Translations under genes and position numbers: made by a program
Notes under the pieces: generated by a model
Told to the model about the DNA's origin: nothing
The model's input: the letters and a program-made list of their open reading frames with translations, nothing else
The model's database searches: none
Shown: in pieces, positions 35,332 to 47,240 of the stretch
Position numbering within the stretch: position 1 is the first letter of the stretch
Layout: every line of letters begins with the position of its first letter
Source: Bryum argenteum
Taxonomy: Eukaryota; Streptophyta; Bryopsida; Bryales; Bryaceae
Reading direction: 5' to 3'
DNA: 64,000 bases
Assembly: GCA_037043015.1 (NCBI GenBank)
Contig: CM073329.1
Coordinates: 306,448-370,447 of the forward strand

Positions 35332-35472
35332 CACTTATAGGAAAGTGGCTAGAGTACACCAAGCACTATACCAACAATTACACCCCATGTGAAAACTTGG
35401 GTGTAAAACGCCACACTTGGGTTATATTCAATTGATGACATTTGGTACACTCAAGCCACTTTTCTATCAGTG
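35332..35472. mobile_element. Short CACT-ended inverted-repeat MITE
   Basis: The left end CACTTATAGGAAAGTGGCT pairs with the right end AGCCACTTTTCTATCAGTG. The arms continue through GAGTACACC and GGTACACTC. The inside repeats TACACCC/GGGTGTA motifs also found in the element at 44531. The CACT ends suggest a CACTA relation, but the flanking triplets (TGC and AGC) match only partly. Confidence 0.7.
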
Positions 35473-35582
35473 AGCACAATTTCACCTCACATGAATGCAA
35501 CCATTTTACTACCTATTTTTCATTATTCCACCTAATATGCTCCGGACTACCTCTTACAAAAGCAAAGGCATTTAAGGGTTAA

Positions 35583-36144
35583 CCCCCAAAGGTCACCACC
35601 CTCAAAACAACCCATAAAATTGCCCTCTTTTGTTGCAAGCTGCAAAGTTTTTAATTTCGACAAGCTTTGAAGTATATAATCATAGGATCTAGTATCTAAC
35701 TTGTAAATAAACATGTTCATCAAATATGTGGTTCAAATTCCTCACCATTTGTGAGATCACAACGTTCAAAATTGAAAAGAATAAAAATTAAAAAAAATGT
35801 TGTAGAATGGAAAAGTAAAGTTTTGGGGGCCATAAAAACCATTTTTGGAAGGAAGTTGACATGAGGCTCTAAATATTATTGTTTCTAGGTGGGTAAAGAA
35901 CATATCTATGTAATTTTTACCCTCATAGGACCTATAAAACTTGTAGAAATGCTTGATCTTTCACACAAAGGTATGCTAAAACTCAAACACAAAGGCTCGA
36001 TTTCAACATTTCAAAAGGCACATGAAATTTTACTTTTTGAATGCATCATAAGAAGGTGTTGACCACTCTGACATCAACATTTGAGTACAGTGAGAGCTAC
36101 ATAGGAGATACTTGTTGGAAAAAAAACCCCTTGGGCTTGAAGGG
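35583..36144. mobile_element. TTAA-flanked element, copy 1 (562 bp)
   Basis: TTAA at 35579-35582 and 36145-36148 flanks ends CCCCCAAAGGTCACC and GCTTGAAGGG. The left 200 bp match, in inverted orientation, the right end of the element at 62616-63509 (CCCTCTTT, TTGCAAGCT, CATTTGTGAGATCA). The right end matches that of 33894-34255 (TTACTTTTTGAATGCATCA, GGAGCTACA-like, then GGGCTT). Just left of 35579 stands GCATTTAAGGG, which looks like the right end of another such element sharing the TTAA. It is non-coding. Confidence 0.65.
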
Positions 36145-36148
36145 TTAA

Positions 36149-37806
36149 ATCACTCACTTGTCGGACTTGGGTTGTTTGCTTTTCAAAACGGTCATGAAGT
36201 GAATCAAATCTTGTATCAACAACATGTGTCTGCCAACCGTCCAGCACGGTTTGTTGAGAATGACATCAACAGGATGTCAGCTTCTCTTTTTACCAGACCT
36301 GCATGGGCCAGGCCAGTTCGGTAGAAAGTAAGTTGTAATTAGGTGCCAGGACGTTTGCTGTTGTTAGAAAAATTATGTGGGTGCTTCTAAAAAATGGGAA
36401 TGGGGACAGAAAGCACAAAACTAATCAGACATTTTACACGACGGTGCCAAATTGGGCATGCAGATACAGTACAATCCATAAGGTTAAGTTACCCCTCTTT
36501 CAACAGCCATTGCTTATATATGCTACATTCTTCTTCTCAAGTTTTCGATTCCAAGTACATGTGACCGTACGTTGTGGAGCAGTTAGAGCCTTGACCCGGG
36601 TAATGTAGTGTAGCTCCAACCACCACGTTGATGGCAGCACATGACCGGCCTTCCCAGCCTTCTCCCACGAGAGCCTCATAATTGCCAAAACCCTCAAGTT
36701 TCTCCTCAAGTTTTCAATGTAAGATGAAAATCAACGATTTCTCACGTATTCAAAAGTTTGTCATCGTAAAATGTTGTACCTAACTTGTACATTTACATTC
36801 AAATTCCTCACCGTTTGTGACTTCTGAATAACTATGAAAATATTTCCATACCCCACTTGTGTAAAGTGGTAAAAAATCGCCGTTGTGTGTGTCTCAGCTT
36901 CCAAATTGCAAGGATTCTTGGAGGTTAACATACTACTTGTAAAAGTAATGAGCTTCCAAGATTCTACATGTAGAGGTACTCAAGAAAATTACATTGTCAA
37001 AGCTCCAAAAATGCAAGGTTCTTTAGGAATAACCTCTATACGCCCATACAAAACTTTGAAGCTTTGCTTCACCTACAAATGAAAGGTTTTGATATTTCCT
37101 TTTCACATAGCAAAAGCTTTGGCAAGTTTATTCCAAATGGAATTTTAAAATCTTCATTTGGGCTTGTAGAATTTTTATTACAATTCTTCAAATGGAAAGA
37201 GGGCAAGGTTGTTTTCAAAGGCAATTTAGAGGCCAAGATACACACCAATCAAGTTTCAAAGGTTTAGTCTCCTTAATTCGCTGCAAGAACAAAGGGTTAC
37301 TACTCTAGGAAATTTGACCGTAATGATTTGATGTAGGGACTAAAGTCTTCATATTGTCTTTGAAGCAATTCTTCCTGAGTGTTAAAATTGCATATTTTAT
37401 AACACATCTATGTTCTTTTTCAAACCCCTTGGTCCTTTAGTAAGAGAGGTTGTCTTTCCAACTAAGTACTATCCACTTGTAATGCTTGTTTGAAGGTTGG
37501 TGCCAAGAAATTTGTCTATGGCTCGTTTTCAATTAAAAGCATGTATCTCCATATCCCTGCGGTGAAGAAAGTTCAAATTTTGTTGTAAGACTTCTCATAC
37601 TAGTATTATACAAGATCTTACAGTTTTAGAAAGTTTGAAGTTGTCGGCCCTTAGGCTTTTAGGGGTTACCAGAAAAACCTAATATATGCAAATTTAAACC
37701 TAAAATGAAGCAAGTTTATGATACTTGATGCAAAGTAAATAAACTTTACCAAGCTGTAAGTCTCAGCGTTAGTCTTCTAAATAGTAAAAAGAGGTACATA
37801 TCACAA
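36149..37806. other. Intergenic, degenerate repeats
   Basis: No gene. Around 36720-36850 a copy of the CCGT...GATC / CAAATTCCTCACCGTTTGTG module is seen. Frames at 36885-37267 have no domain and AT-rich composition. Confidence 0.4.
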
Positions 37807-38545
37807 GAGCATGCCTAGCCCGCACTGTGGGCCGGAGAGTGGAGCCTTCTTTAGAGTGTGAGGAACCCTATCCAAGACACTATCCCTCTAACCCGGTCAC
37901 AAGGGTTGAGGTCTTTTGAATTCTAGGACACCATAACTCCAAGTTATCCCGTGCCTTCATTCACATTTCACCATCCCCATTAGCCAATGGAAGAGTGCCA
38001 CGTGGCAAAGAAGTTACTAGCAAAAAAATAATTCTATTATATGAACTTGTCAGCAAATGTGACTAGTGTGCGGACTTTTCCTATGCCCTTTCTCCTGGCT
38101 TGGAGTGGGATTGTGACGCTCAGTCGAGCGGCGCCTGCAAGCTTTTCATGCAGACTAGCGGCCCGGCCTGAAGCACATGGCCGAGCATGCTCTAAAAGCA
38201 TGCCGAGCTTGCACTGTGGGCCGGAAAGTGGAGCCTTGTTTGGCGTGTGAGGGACCCCAATCCACACACTATCCTATAACCTGGTGAAGAGGGTTGAGGT
38301 TTAGCACACCATAACTCAAAGTTATACCGCGCCTGCACTCACATTTTGGAGTCTCCATTAACCAATGGGACAATGACACGTGGCAACAATTTTATTCGTA
38401 GAAACTAATTCCTATTACGATCACTTGTGAGAAAGTGTGATTGGTGAGCGGCTTTTCTACGTGCCCTGCCTTCCGGCGTGGGGTATCGACGCCCGCTTGA
38501 GCGGCGCCTAGCCACCCGGCCGGGAGCGCAGGGCTGGGCATGCTT
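37807..38545. repeat. Tandem pair of inverted-repeat elements, each with a CCAAT and a G-box
   Basis: Unit 1 (37807-38192) and unit 2 (38196-38545) are direct copies spaced 389 bp apart and separated by TAA. Each starts RAGCATGCC, then CACTGTGGGCCGGARAGTGG, and ends with the complementary GCATGCT after a GC-rich segment with GAGCGGCGCCT. Each unit holds CCAATGG and, 10-20 bp later, a G-box CACGTG (37999-38004 and 38377-38382). GC content is higher than in the surroundings. The class of element is not known. Confidence 0.7.
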
Positions 38546-39480
38546 TGAGAGGATACACTCATTACAGTACGAAGATGTGTAGTAGAACCTTTCTGACCTT
38601 GAGCAGATGAGAAGTGCTATAATTACCAACTTTACAGTAATAAAGACAGATGCATGCAATTAGGGCGCTCCTTGACTTGATTGGTTGGAAAGTGATAAGC
38701 ACGGGAATAAGATGACATTAAGAGATTGAGAAGAATTTGAGGCTGCAAATTGAGGTTGGGTGATGGATGAGCACTGGAGTGCTCACCAAGATGGAGAGTG
38801 GAGGGAGGGGAAGAGAGGGGAGGGGAGGGGGGGGGGGAGGGGAAGGGAGGGGAGGGGAAGGGAGGGGAAGGGAGGGGAGATATTTGATTGAGGAATCATC
38901 CAAGCAGCAAGCAAGTGGTTGAAAAGGAGCTTTTGGAGCAGCATTGTTCCAATGAGATGCCACTACCCCACTTTAGCAAGCAATGAATGGACATGTAATC
39001 TTTAGCGAAAGAAGGTGATGAGTGATGAGCCTGATGGTGTGGAAAGTGTATTTCTAATCGTGAGGAGAAGACACACAGTACCTTTTGGAGGCTTTGCTTT
39101 TCAGCGAATGCATGGCGGGCTCTTTTCACTGTTCATTCCACTGTTTCTACAGTCTCCTCTTTCTTTTTGCCTGGTCGGTCACCCGCAACCACTGCCCACA
39201 TCGCCTGACCCCACGCCGGCACCGCTGCCCGCTTGCGCTGCCCCTCCCGTCAACTCAACTTTGGTGAAACATTTCTATCATGCCCAACTTCTTCACTGCA
39301 GGTTGGAGCTGGAAGCCTGGAACTCATCCTCTAAAGGACCATTGTATTTCATTGCAGTGCACCCCTATGTGCCCAAGAAAGCCAAAATGGATTTTTTTTT
39401 GTTGTTTCTGTGCAGCTCAAATGGAGGGTCTAATATTTGGATTTGGGCTATAATCTGTGTGGTTGTGAGGATACATTAAT
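38546..39480. other. GC-richer patch with a G-run purine tract
   Basis: A purine tract of GGGGA/GGGAA units spans about 38801-38880, with a run of about 11 G near 38829. It has strong G-quadruplex potential on the + strand. Frames across 39015-39479 show no domain. No gene is called. Confidence 0.5.
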
Positions 39481-40779
39481 ACTACATGTAATAAAATATG
39501 AAAAGTTAAACTCCAACTTTACTAAGAAAAATTTAGTTCTCAAACCCAAGTAGGGTAGCAAATTTGAAGTAAATGGTAACATAATTAAAGTGATACTACT
39601 AGTCAAATTTTTTAAAAATCTAAAGTGAAACCCTCACAGGGGCAGCCTTCAGGCTTTACTACATCAAGCTTCGAAGTTTTCAGTAATTTTTCAGTTTTAT
39701 TTTCTAAAAGCTATCAGCATTTGAGATTCAAAATGTTTCCATTATATTTATATATATTTTTATTTTAAATTTGTTCTTTCTAGAATTCACAAATTCATAG
39801 AGGTACATCTTCGCAGCCCACTTTCTAACGTTATTTCATATCATTGTTTTCATACCTTCTTGTGGAAAGTAATTTGCATGAAGGTCAAAAGTGCGAAACA
39901 AGACTCCAAAAATTTCCATGGGTGTTCTCAATTTAGTTATCTACATGAAAAAAAATATGAACAAATTGTTTGGAGGTGATAATTATTAAGTCTCTTTGCA
40001 CAAAGTAAACCATATCTTTTAAAAAATGCCCCAAAAAAGTTTTCATCAACTTTGCACTTTACAATCTCACAATGATGGAATTCCATTGGTTGATATTTGA
40101 CATGGTAACTAAAGTTTAAGATTTCATGGTTGAAAGTTTGAAAAACAATAAATAATTGACCCTTATCTTAATCTCCACAAGGTGATCAAAAATGGGACTT
40201 TTGGTGTTGGAGGTCCAAAAAACCCTTGGATATTTTTTATAGAACCATAATTTGAAGATGAAGCTAAAAAAATTTAAGTTTGAAGATTCTTGGTCCAAAT
40301 GAAGAAAGTGATAAAATGGATGATATTTGAGGAGCTATTTCTCCTTCATTCGCCATTGGATTTTGATTTTGTTTTCTGGGATGGGCTCCAATTTTATGCT
40401 AGCTGATGTGGTGGAAACCTTAACAATTGGAGACGAATAAAAGATAAGGCTTAGATTTGAGTGGAAAGAGTTGTTTCGTGGACTATTTCTCCTTTGTAAG
40501 AGTTTTGGGAGTTTTCACTATTGCAAAAAGAAGAAGGACAACAACTACAACCCATTTAGAGGCCAGCGTGAATAGAGTGTTCGTTCGACCTATCCTTGGA
40601 TGTATGTCTGGAGGTCATCACACCAATGGCGTGACTACTTCATGCAGTATGAGGACTTACCTCTTATTATGACACTTCTTTGGCAAATGTATTCCTTATT
40701 GTACAAATGATTCAAATAATCTAGGGGTTAAGGTTAAAACAAACTACTAGATTTCATCATTTCACTTTGAAGTGAAAAT
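39481..40779. other. Intergenic, AT-rich, nothing recognised
   Basis: Degenerate AT-rich sequence with short homopolymers. There is no ORF of interest and no clear inverted repeat. Confidence 0.4.
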
Positions 40780-41470
40780 ACTACAAACAAATCTATTGCA
40801 ATCAAGAAAATCTTCATCTAAAAAACACTCTTGTACCAAATGTATCATGAAAAGCTTACTTGGCGAAAAAACTAGCATTGTAATAGTGAAAACTGCCAAA
40901 AGATTGACAAAGCAAAATAGTCCAAGACTACACCCCTTGCACTCAAATCCATGCCTTATCTCAAAAACACCTTCACATTTAGTGTGGAAATTTCTAACTC
41001 TTAAACTAGACTCTAACTAGAGCATATTCCAAAAAATGGTTTTGATATCCAACAATGCACAAAGGAGATATATGTATACAAAAACCATTTAAGATTTTAG
41101 TTTTTTCAACATAGAATTATCATTCGAAATTGAATACCAAACTTCTTTGGATAAAAAATCTTCCAACTAAAAAGCTGATGGAATCTATCTTAAGATGATG
41201 ATCATACCACAAACTTTCATGACAATTCATTGATGATTTCCCATAATTGACTTACACAAGTCAAACATGTTTGAAAACCCAAAAACAAGAGCTACCTTTA
41301 CTACAATGCATGCCATCAATTCCTGATTCATTAGATGAGCCTACAATTTTTACCACACAAACTAAACGTAATTTGGGATTCTAACAAAGTGATTTTGCTG
41401 AAATTTAACTTTGGGTGAAGAAGTTAGGGCTCTTCTATGTTTCAGCCCTTCATTCAAAGTGTTTTTTTTG
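40780..41470. repeat. Old long dispersed repeat, copy 2
   Basis: Homologous along its length to about 58550-59350: ATCTTCATC, then AATAGTCCAA, CTTGYACT, TGCATGCYA, TTTACCACACAAAC, and GCTCTTC at the end. Further partial copies lie near 9.4, 33.7, 52.7-52.9 and 53.4 kb. No reading frame is preserved, so the class cannot be told. Flanking 41471-42000 has nothing further. Confidence 0.6.
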
Positions 41471-41999
41471 AAATCAATGACGTCTCGGGGTTAAGGCATG
41501 CCAAAACTACCCAAAAATATGGTAAGTGCTCATATGTTCTCAAAATTTGGTCAAAATCAATAAAAACCACAAGAATTTACCATCATTTATTTTTATTATT
41601 ATTATTCAATCGAGGTACTAAGGCATCACCTCATTGTTTGGAGTAGTTCTCTACATGCCTTTTCTATTGTAGAAAGTGGACCTTTGCATTTACCTTCGTG
41701 TAAACTCTCAAGCAATTCTAGTCAAAAAGTTCTAGTCCATATGAGTGTGAAAATTGTGGAGACATATTTCTAAGAAGAAAACAAGCCTGCACTACTATCA
41801 TTTATGGTTTTAATGGCCCTCAAAACACTGCTCTTCCTTTTTCTCTCCCTTTCTGCAATCATGGAAACAAAGTGATTTTCCCCCAACTTCAATCATTATG
41901 ATTTCACAGATGGGAAAGATTGAATCTAAGATTTGACGCATAAGCTAAGTACTAGACTAGACCCTACTCGAAATAGGTCAAAAATGAAAGAAGAATTAC

Positions 42000-42540
42000 A
42001 CCTCACACAGAGAGGGGGCAGGGCAGGGGCAACTTTTTCAGGTAAATACCTAGGTGGGTGGTATTGATGAGGATTGAAAACACAGATACAGACGTGGTGA
42101 AAAGGGTAGTGACGGAGGAGTGGACGACAGTGGATGATTCAGTTGACGGCGTGCAACAGAGTTGAGTGAGTAGCCTATAGGAAGTGGGATGCAAGTGAGT
42201 GGCAGGACTGGCTTGGTAGTACTCAGAGCTGTACCATTCCATGTTCGCTTTATTAGACACTTGAAGGTGACGGAGAAGCACAGTCATGGTCGTGGAATTA
42301 GTGGTGCATTGTTGCTGCAGGACCTCCATTGCCTTTATTATTATTCTATCCCATCCCATCCCATTTCTTTCCTCTCACTTTATTCATTTGTCCTCAGGGT
42401 AACACCAACCTCACTTTCTCTGCACACCCAACTCCAACTCCACTTCACTTGCTGCTAACCCTAAAGGTCAGGTCAGGTCAGGAATGTTTGTTCTGGGTCT
42501 ATTTGGATTTGAGCAGATTCTCATTCGATCTATGTTAACC
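42000..42540. other. GC-richer patch, no accepted ORF
   Basis: Purine-rich start (GAGAGGGGGCAGGG), then GT/GA-rich sequence, a CCCAT microsatellite (about 42347-42364) and AGGTC repeats (about 42465-42481). Frames on both strands lack domains. It may be a promoter or non-coding transcript region; this cannot be told from sequence. Confidence 0.35.
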
Positions 42541-42900
42541 CCTACACGACCATGGCATGACTGCGATTTCATACCATCTTGTAAACTTTGGATTATGAGA
42601 ATTTTTTTACACTTCTTTGAAACTTCTTAGTGTAGGATCTTGACGAGAGCTATGATAAGAGGTAGTGGTTAAAATTTCAACCGTTGATTTTTTTTAATTT
42701 TTAAGGTCGAAGTTAATGCAAACTTTTTTCAGACACGGTCCACTTGTATTGAAAGAGCGCATTTGTTGGTTTTCTTAGGCTATTCTCTTATACATGTCTA
42801 CCCTTGTAATTTCTTAGGCTACGTTTGGCACCCCAATGAAAATATATCATGATATTTATACTATCTCCATCTTCGATTGTTATAGTGATTCACACATATC

Positions 42901-43203
42901 TATTATATAAGGGGGTAGTTTTTTTGTTTTGTTTTATAACATTATGATTGGGGACTACCCATTGGATTTGGGTGCATGAGGTATTGTTGGCACCAAGTAT
43001 TTTTGTAGGTGTGGAGGCAACAATCGGATTGCGGATCGGGCTCGAAAGTTTTGAGATAATAATTTGCGAAGTATCTATGATTTCAAAATCACTAAAAATT
43101 ACAAAAAATGACCATGCAAGAATTGCATTGAGTGAAGCCCCAAAAATTACCAAAATAATAATGTGGGATTGTATGTCAGAGTGGCAACACCATGAGTCAC
43201 GCT
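42901..43203. repeat. Dispersed repeat, copy 2 of a pair with 34381-34582
   Basis: See the shared segments listed at 34381. This copy is about 100 bp longer, with extra sequence near its start and in its second half. It is non-coding. Confidence 0.6.
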
Positions 43204-44530
43204 AGTCATCACAATGAGAATATGAAGGGTTGTTTGGCAACCACCCGATAACTCTCTGCATCCCCTACTTCCCGCTCCTTGGAAAATAATTAGTGTTGTA
43301 TTCTAACACTGTCATGAAGGTAGAAGGAAGGGCAACAAAAATAACTCATGGAAAAGGGTGGAGAGGGGCAAAGGCAAAAGAGGGGGAAATGCAAACAATG
43401 AGAGGCAAGGATGGAAATATTCAGAGCTCCAATTTCATTACCTATGTAGAATCATGAATTTTGGAATACATGATTTTCACGATCATGATATCAATGAATA
43501 GTAAAACGGATAGTCAGTAATTAATAAATGACCTTTGTTTGGCCATATGTAGCTAATCTTGTTCCTTTAGCTAGTTCGTTATAAATGTCCAAAGGTACTT
43601 GTCGTACCAAAGGTTTAGATAAGCACCCCATCTTTCTTTTGTGAAATCACACCTATTTAATGTTGATGATAGACAACATGGAATGAGGATTATTTCTAGA
43701 TTATAACACTTTGCTTTGAGCGTTGGGGTCATTTGCTCCCATCTATCCTCCCTTCGTCTCCTATCTCTTTGTTCTCCATCCTCCGTTCCCTTGTTTCTGG
43801 TTTCCATCCCAATTCTTTATTCCTCCTTCCCTCGTTTTCCATATTCCATTCCCCATTCTTCCATTTTCATGTTCCATGTTCTTCATTTGAGCATTCTTCC
43901 TTGCCCTTATTTTTTTGTCCCCTTGTTTCCTTCTCCCCTCATCTTCTTGCCATGTTACTATCTAATTAAGTCTTAGTAACAATCAAATATCACCCACCAA
44001 AACTCTTCAATCACTTCATATTGTGTATGCAATGACAATGGCACCGATCACCCGTGATTGCCGGGCACTATTCTTTTAAATATAGAGAGAAGAGATGAGA
44101 GATAAAAGAGATGAGAGATAAAAGCACGTAAACTTGTACAAATAGACGGCAACATGGAGACAAAAGGATGCACAAAGGAGGAGGGGTCAAATTACTCTTG
44201 AGATGAAAAATTTGTATTTGTTGTGAGTGGTTAAAAAAATCACCATGTGTATATGTGGTTTGAGTATACGTAACAAGTGGACCCATTGTCGCGTAGAAGA
44301 CGCAATCTTACATTTCTCGTGTTGGTGTGGGTCTACTCATCTCCTATACTCAAATCTCATATGTACGGGTGTGTATTGGCTTCCGAGGAGGTAAATACAA
44401 TATAATTATTATTAATTTTGTAATTTATTTATTTTACATTTGAAAGGTGTTTTGATTGAGAATAATTGATACAAGCCCGCATTGGCTTAGCCAAGGCTTA
44501 GGTAGTTATGGGAAAACACTATGTAGGAGG
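43204..44530. other. Intergenic; pyrimidine-rich tract
   Basis: 43736-43960 is a strongly C/T-rich tract (TCCTCCCTTCGTCTCC-like) that opens Ser/Pro/Phe-rich frames with no domain. 44080-44120 carries AGAGATGAGAGATAAA repeats. No gene. Confidence 0.4.
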
Positions 44531-44672
44531 CACTAGTAGAAAAGTACCTTGGGTACACCCGGCATTGTACCAACGAGTACACCGAAAATAGTGTTTTACA
44601 CCCACCGTGGGTGTAAAACACTATTTTGAAGTCTACTTGGTGTAGTGTAATCAAGATACGTTTCTACTACAC
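44531..44672. mobile_element. CACTA-ended foldback MITE (142 bp)
   Basis: Starts CACTAGTAGAAAAGTACC and ends TACGTTTCTACTACAC. The centre is a clean palindrome, AATAGTGTTTTACACCCAC and its complement around 44608. The TACACC motifs link it to 35332-35472. The right terminus has drifted (CTACTACAC instead of CTACTAGTG) and no target duplication is clear. Confidence 0.7.
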
Positions 44673-46354
44673 AAGATTTGCTAATTAGTGTTATGTGAAG
44701 AATAATGAAATGAATAACTTCTGGTAAAGAATATTATTTCTCAACTCTCTTAAGATTTGTGTTCACTTTGGGTCGCCATTGCAATCAATTTCCCTTGCCT
44801 TTCTTCATGCCACTAATTACACCACTTCCAATAAAATCTTCCACTTGCAAGAAATATTACATGTTGTCATATTTAGTGTTACAGTTTGACGATTAATGTT
44901 GTAACACTATGGTGACCTTTAGTGCTACACTTCGCAATTAACGACTGTTACACTAATTATCATCTCTTGTATGCTGAGGGACTGGTCGGGTTCATGGGGG
45001 AGTCTAGAGCATCCCATGTACAGTAGCAGAACGAACGAGTGAAAGGTCAATGGTGTGATCTCCAAGGCATGAGCAAGTAACTTGCTGGAATTGCAATGTG
45101 GGGGCATGATAAAGACAAGGTCTTGACATTCATTACACTTTTATTGATAATTTACTTGTCAGCGCAAGTGAGAGTCAATTTCAGGGCAGGAAAGTGTGAA
45201 GTAACTTGTGGGGTTCACCTTGGTCGTGAGAGCAAAAGGTAATATGCTAAAGGGAAGGGAAAGGGAGGAAAAAGTGAAGGAAGAGCAGGCGCATATGAAG
45301 GCAGATTCTGACAAGGAGATCGTGCCCCAAAGTTCAGCCAACACGGTGGCGCCACTGCAAAGTGAGATTAAGTGTCAGTCAGAGGTCCCGTCCCTCGTTC
45401 TGGCCTCATCCTCCGCGGATGGACTCAAGGACCGACGGACCGACGGCCCGACCGACGGCACCGACCGACGGCCTCTGACACTTGATCATCTTCTCTTCTC
45501 TGCTCTGCTGCCCAGCCACGCTTGCTCCTTTGCAGCCTCACTCCTCAAGTCGATTGGTCATTCCTCCCTCAACGTTGCCCCCTCATGTTGTTTCCATGGA
45601 AATTGCTTGTATTGTTTTCCACGAACACCCTCACTCCAATAATGTCTCTCTCCTGTAACTTTAGCTGAAGCAACTCTCGTCTGTCTGTGACTTCCAGCCT
45701 TCTCTAACTTAGTCCTCCTTTTCACTGCGCCCATTACAGTGCAATGTCGACATTCTGTCATGGATACACACACTGCGCTAACATGCCATGCCTGCAATAT
45801 TATGTCAGGGAGAGTAAAATGCTTCTTCACCCCCAACTTTCCTCTAAACCCAAAACTGGGCACTTTAGATTTAACTTTTCCTTTTTTGAAATTTTAAAAA
45901 AAGTGAAAACGAGTTCACAACTAAATCACTGATTTTTTCATGAAGGTATTTACTCACTGTTCACTTTATCCTTAGCCCAAATTGTTTTTTTGAGATTCAT
46001 GTTTTACTATATTGCCGTGTACAGACCTACTTCTTAAAAATAAATTTGCATGCAGATCCAAAAAGAAAAATAAGTATTTATGGTATTGCACGAGTACACC
46101 TAACCTACATAGCTACATGAAATCAAATATGATTAGATTGTTTGGGGGTAGTGATCTTTATGTCTCCCTTTACACCATGGAGACAATGCCTCCATAGCAA
46201 GGCCTAAATTTTTTTTTTGCATATACTTTGGATGTTACAATCTTGCAATCTTAAACATCCAACCGTCAATTTGATGAAATGGTGACTATAAACAAAGATG
46301 ACCTAATTATAGATCTAGCAGAGAAACCAAGAGGTGCATGATAAAATTATTTAA
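44673..46354. other. Intergenic with a GC-rich patch and GACC/GACG minisatellite
   Basis: 45000-45760 is GC-richer. It carries a GACC/GACGG-type tandem repeat at about 45430-45473, which lies inside an open frame (45208-45642) that has no recognisable domain and a composition dictated by the repeat. I do not call a gene. Confidence 0.4.
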
Positions 46355-47240
46355 ACCCTAACTTTCCTTGAAGCCCGAAATGGGTTTTTGCAATTCCGGG
46401 CAGCCTAGATGAAGGGGTTAAAAGTAATATTTTTGCCTAAGAATTTTATCGGGTCCTCCTTATACAACAAAGTGTATGTGGTAAAATTTGCAAAGTCAAA
46501 TTCCAATTTTTTAGTCTTCTAGGACAATCCTTGGGTTGCGAGCCGAGATGGGGCAGCTCAAAAAAGTAACTTTTTTGATTTTTTTTTTTTTGAAACATGA
46601 TCATTACTAAATCACTACTCAAATTTTAAAGTGACTCAAGTCAAAAAGTTTACCAGTTTTACAACGGCAGCCTCCAAAAAAATTTGGGAGCTTGAAACCT
46701 CAAAACTGAAATTCTCTACCTTTAAGCACTTGTGGGGGTGTGAACCGATTTCTTTTCTTTTTTTTAAAACTTCCAACCGTAAGATCTTGTACCTAAGAAT
46801 ATGCTTGATTACTCTTCGAAAAATTGACCGTTGGATGTTTACCATTTGAGAGATCATAACATCTAAAGTTTGTCTCCCAAGTTTTTTTGGGTATTGCGAA
46901 GATTGGTTTTAAACTTTGTGGAGGCTGCCCTTGTAAAACTGGTAAACTTTTTGACTTGAGTCACTTTAAAATTTGAGTAGAGATTTAGTAATGATCATGT
47001 TTCAAAAAAAAATAAATCAAAAAAGTTACTTTTTTGAGCTGCCCCATCTCGGTTGGCAACCCAAGGATCGTCCTAGTAGACTCAAAAATTGGAATCTGAC
47101 TTTGCAAATTTTACCACATACACTTTGCAGTATAAGGAGGACCCGATAAAATTCTTAGGCAAAAATATTACTTTTAACCCCTTCATCTAGGCTGCCCGGA
47201 ATTGCAAAAACCCATTTCGGGCTTCAAGGAAAGTTAGGGG
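46355..47240. mobile_element. Large foldback element with arms over 300 bp and CCCTAACTTTCC ends
   Basis: The left arm (about 46355-46680) and right arm (about 46915-47240) are inverted copies at high identity over more than 300 bp. Pairs include CCCTAACTTTCCTTGAAGCC, AATTCCGGGCAGCCTAGATG and TCGGGTCCTCCTTATA. The loop (about 46690-46880) carries the dispersed module GGGAGCTTGAAACCTCAAAA ... CCGTAAGATCTTGTACC. TTAA stands at 46351-46354; the right flank is TAAA. It is non-coding and would form a stem of roughly 320 bp. Confidence 0.88.

Noticed and set aside
39015..39479. 154-codon + ORF
   Set aside because: No domain, low-complexity middle and no sign of splicing or conservation.
45208..45642. 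144-codon + ORF
   Set aside because: It spans the GACC/GACGG minisatellite and changes composition along its length. No family is recognised.
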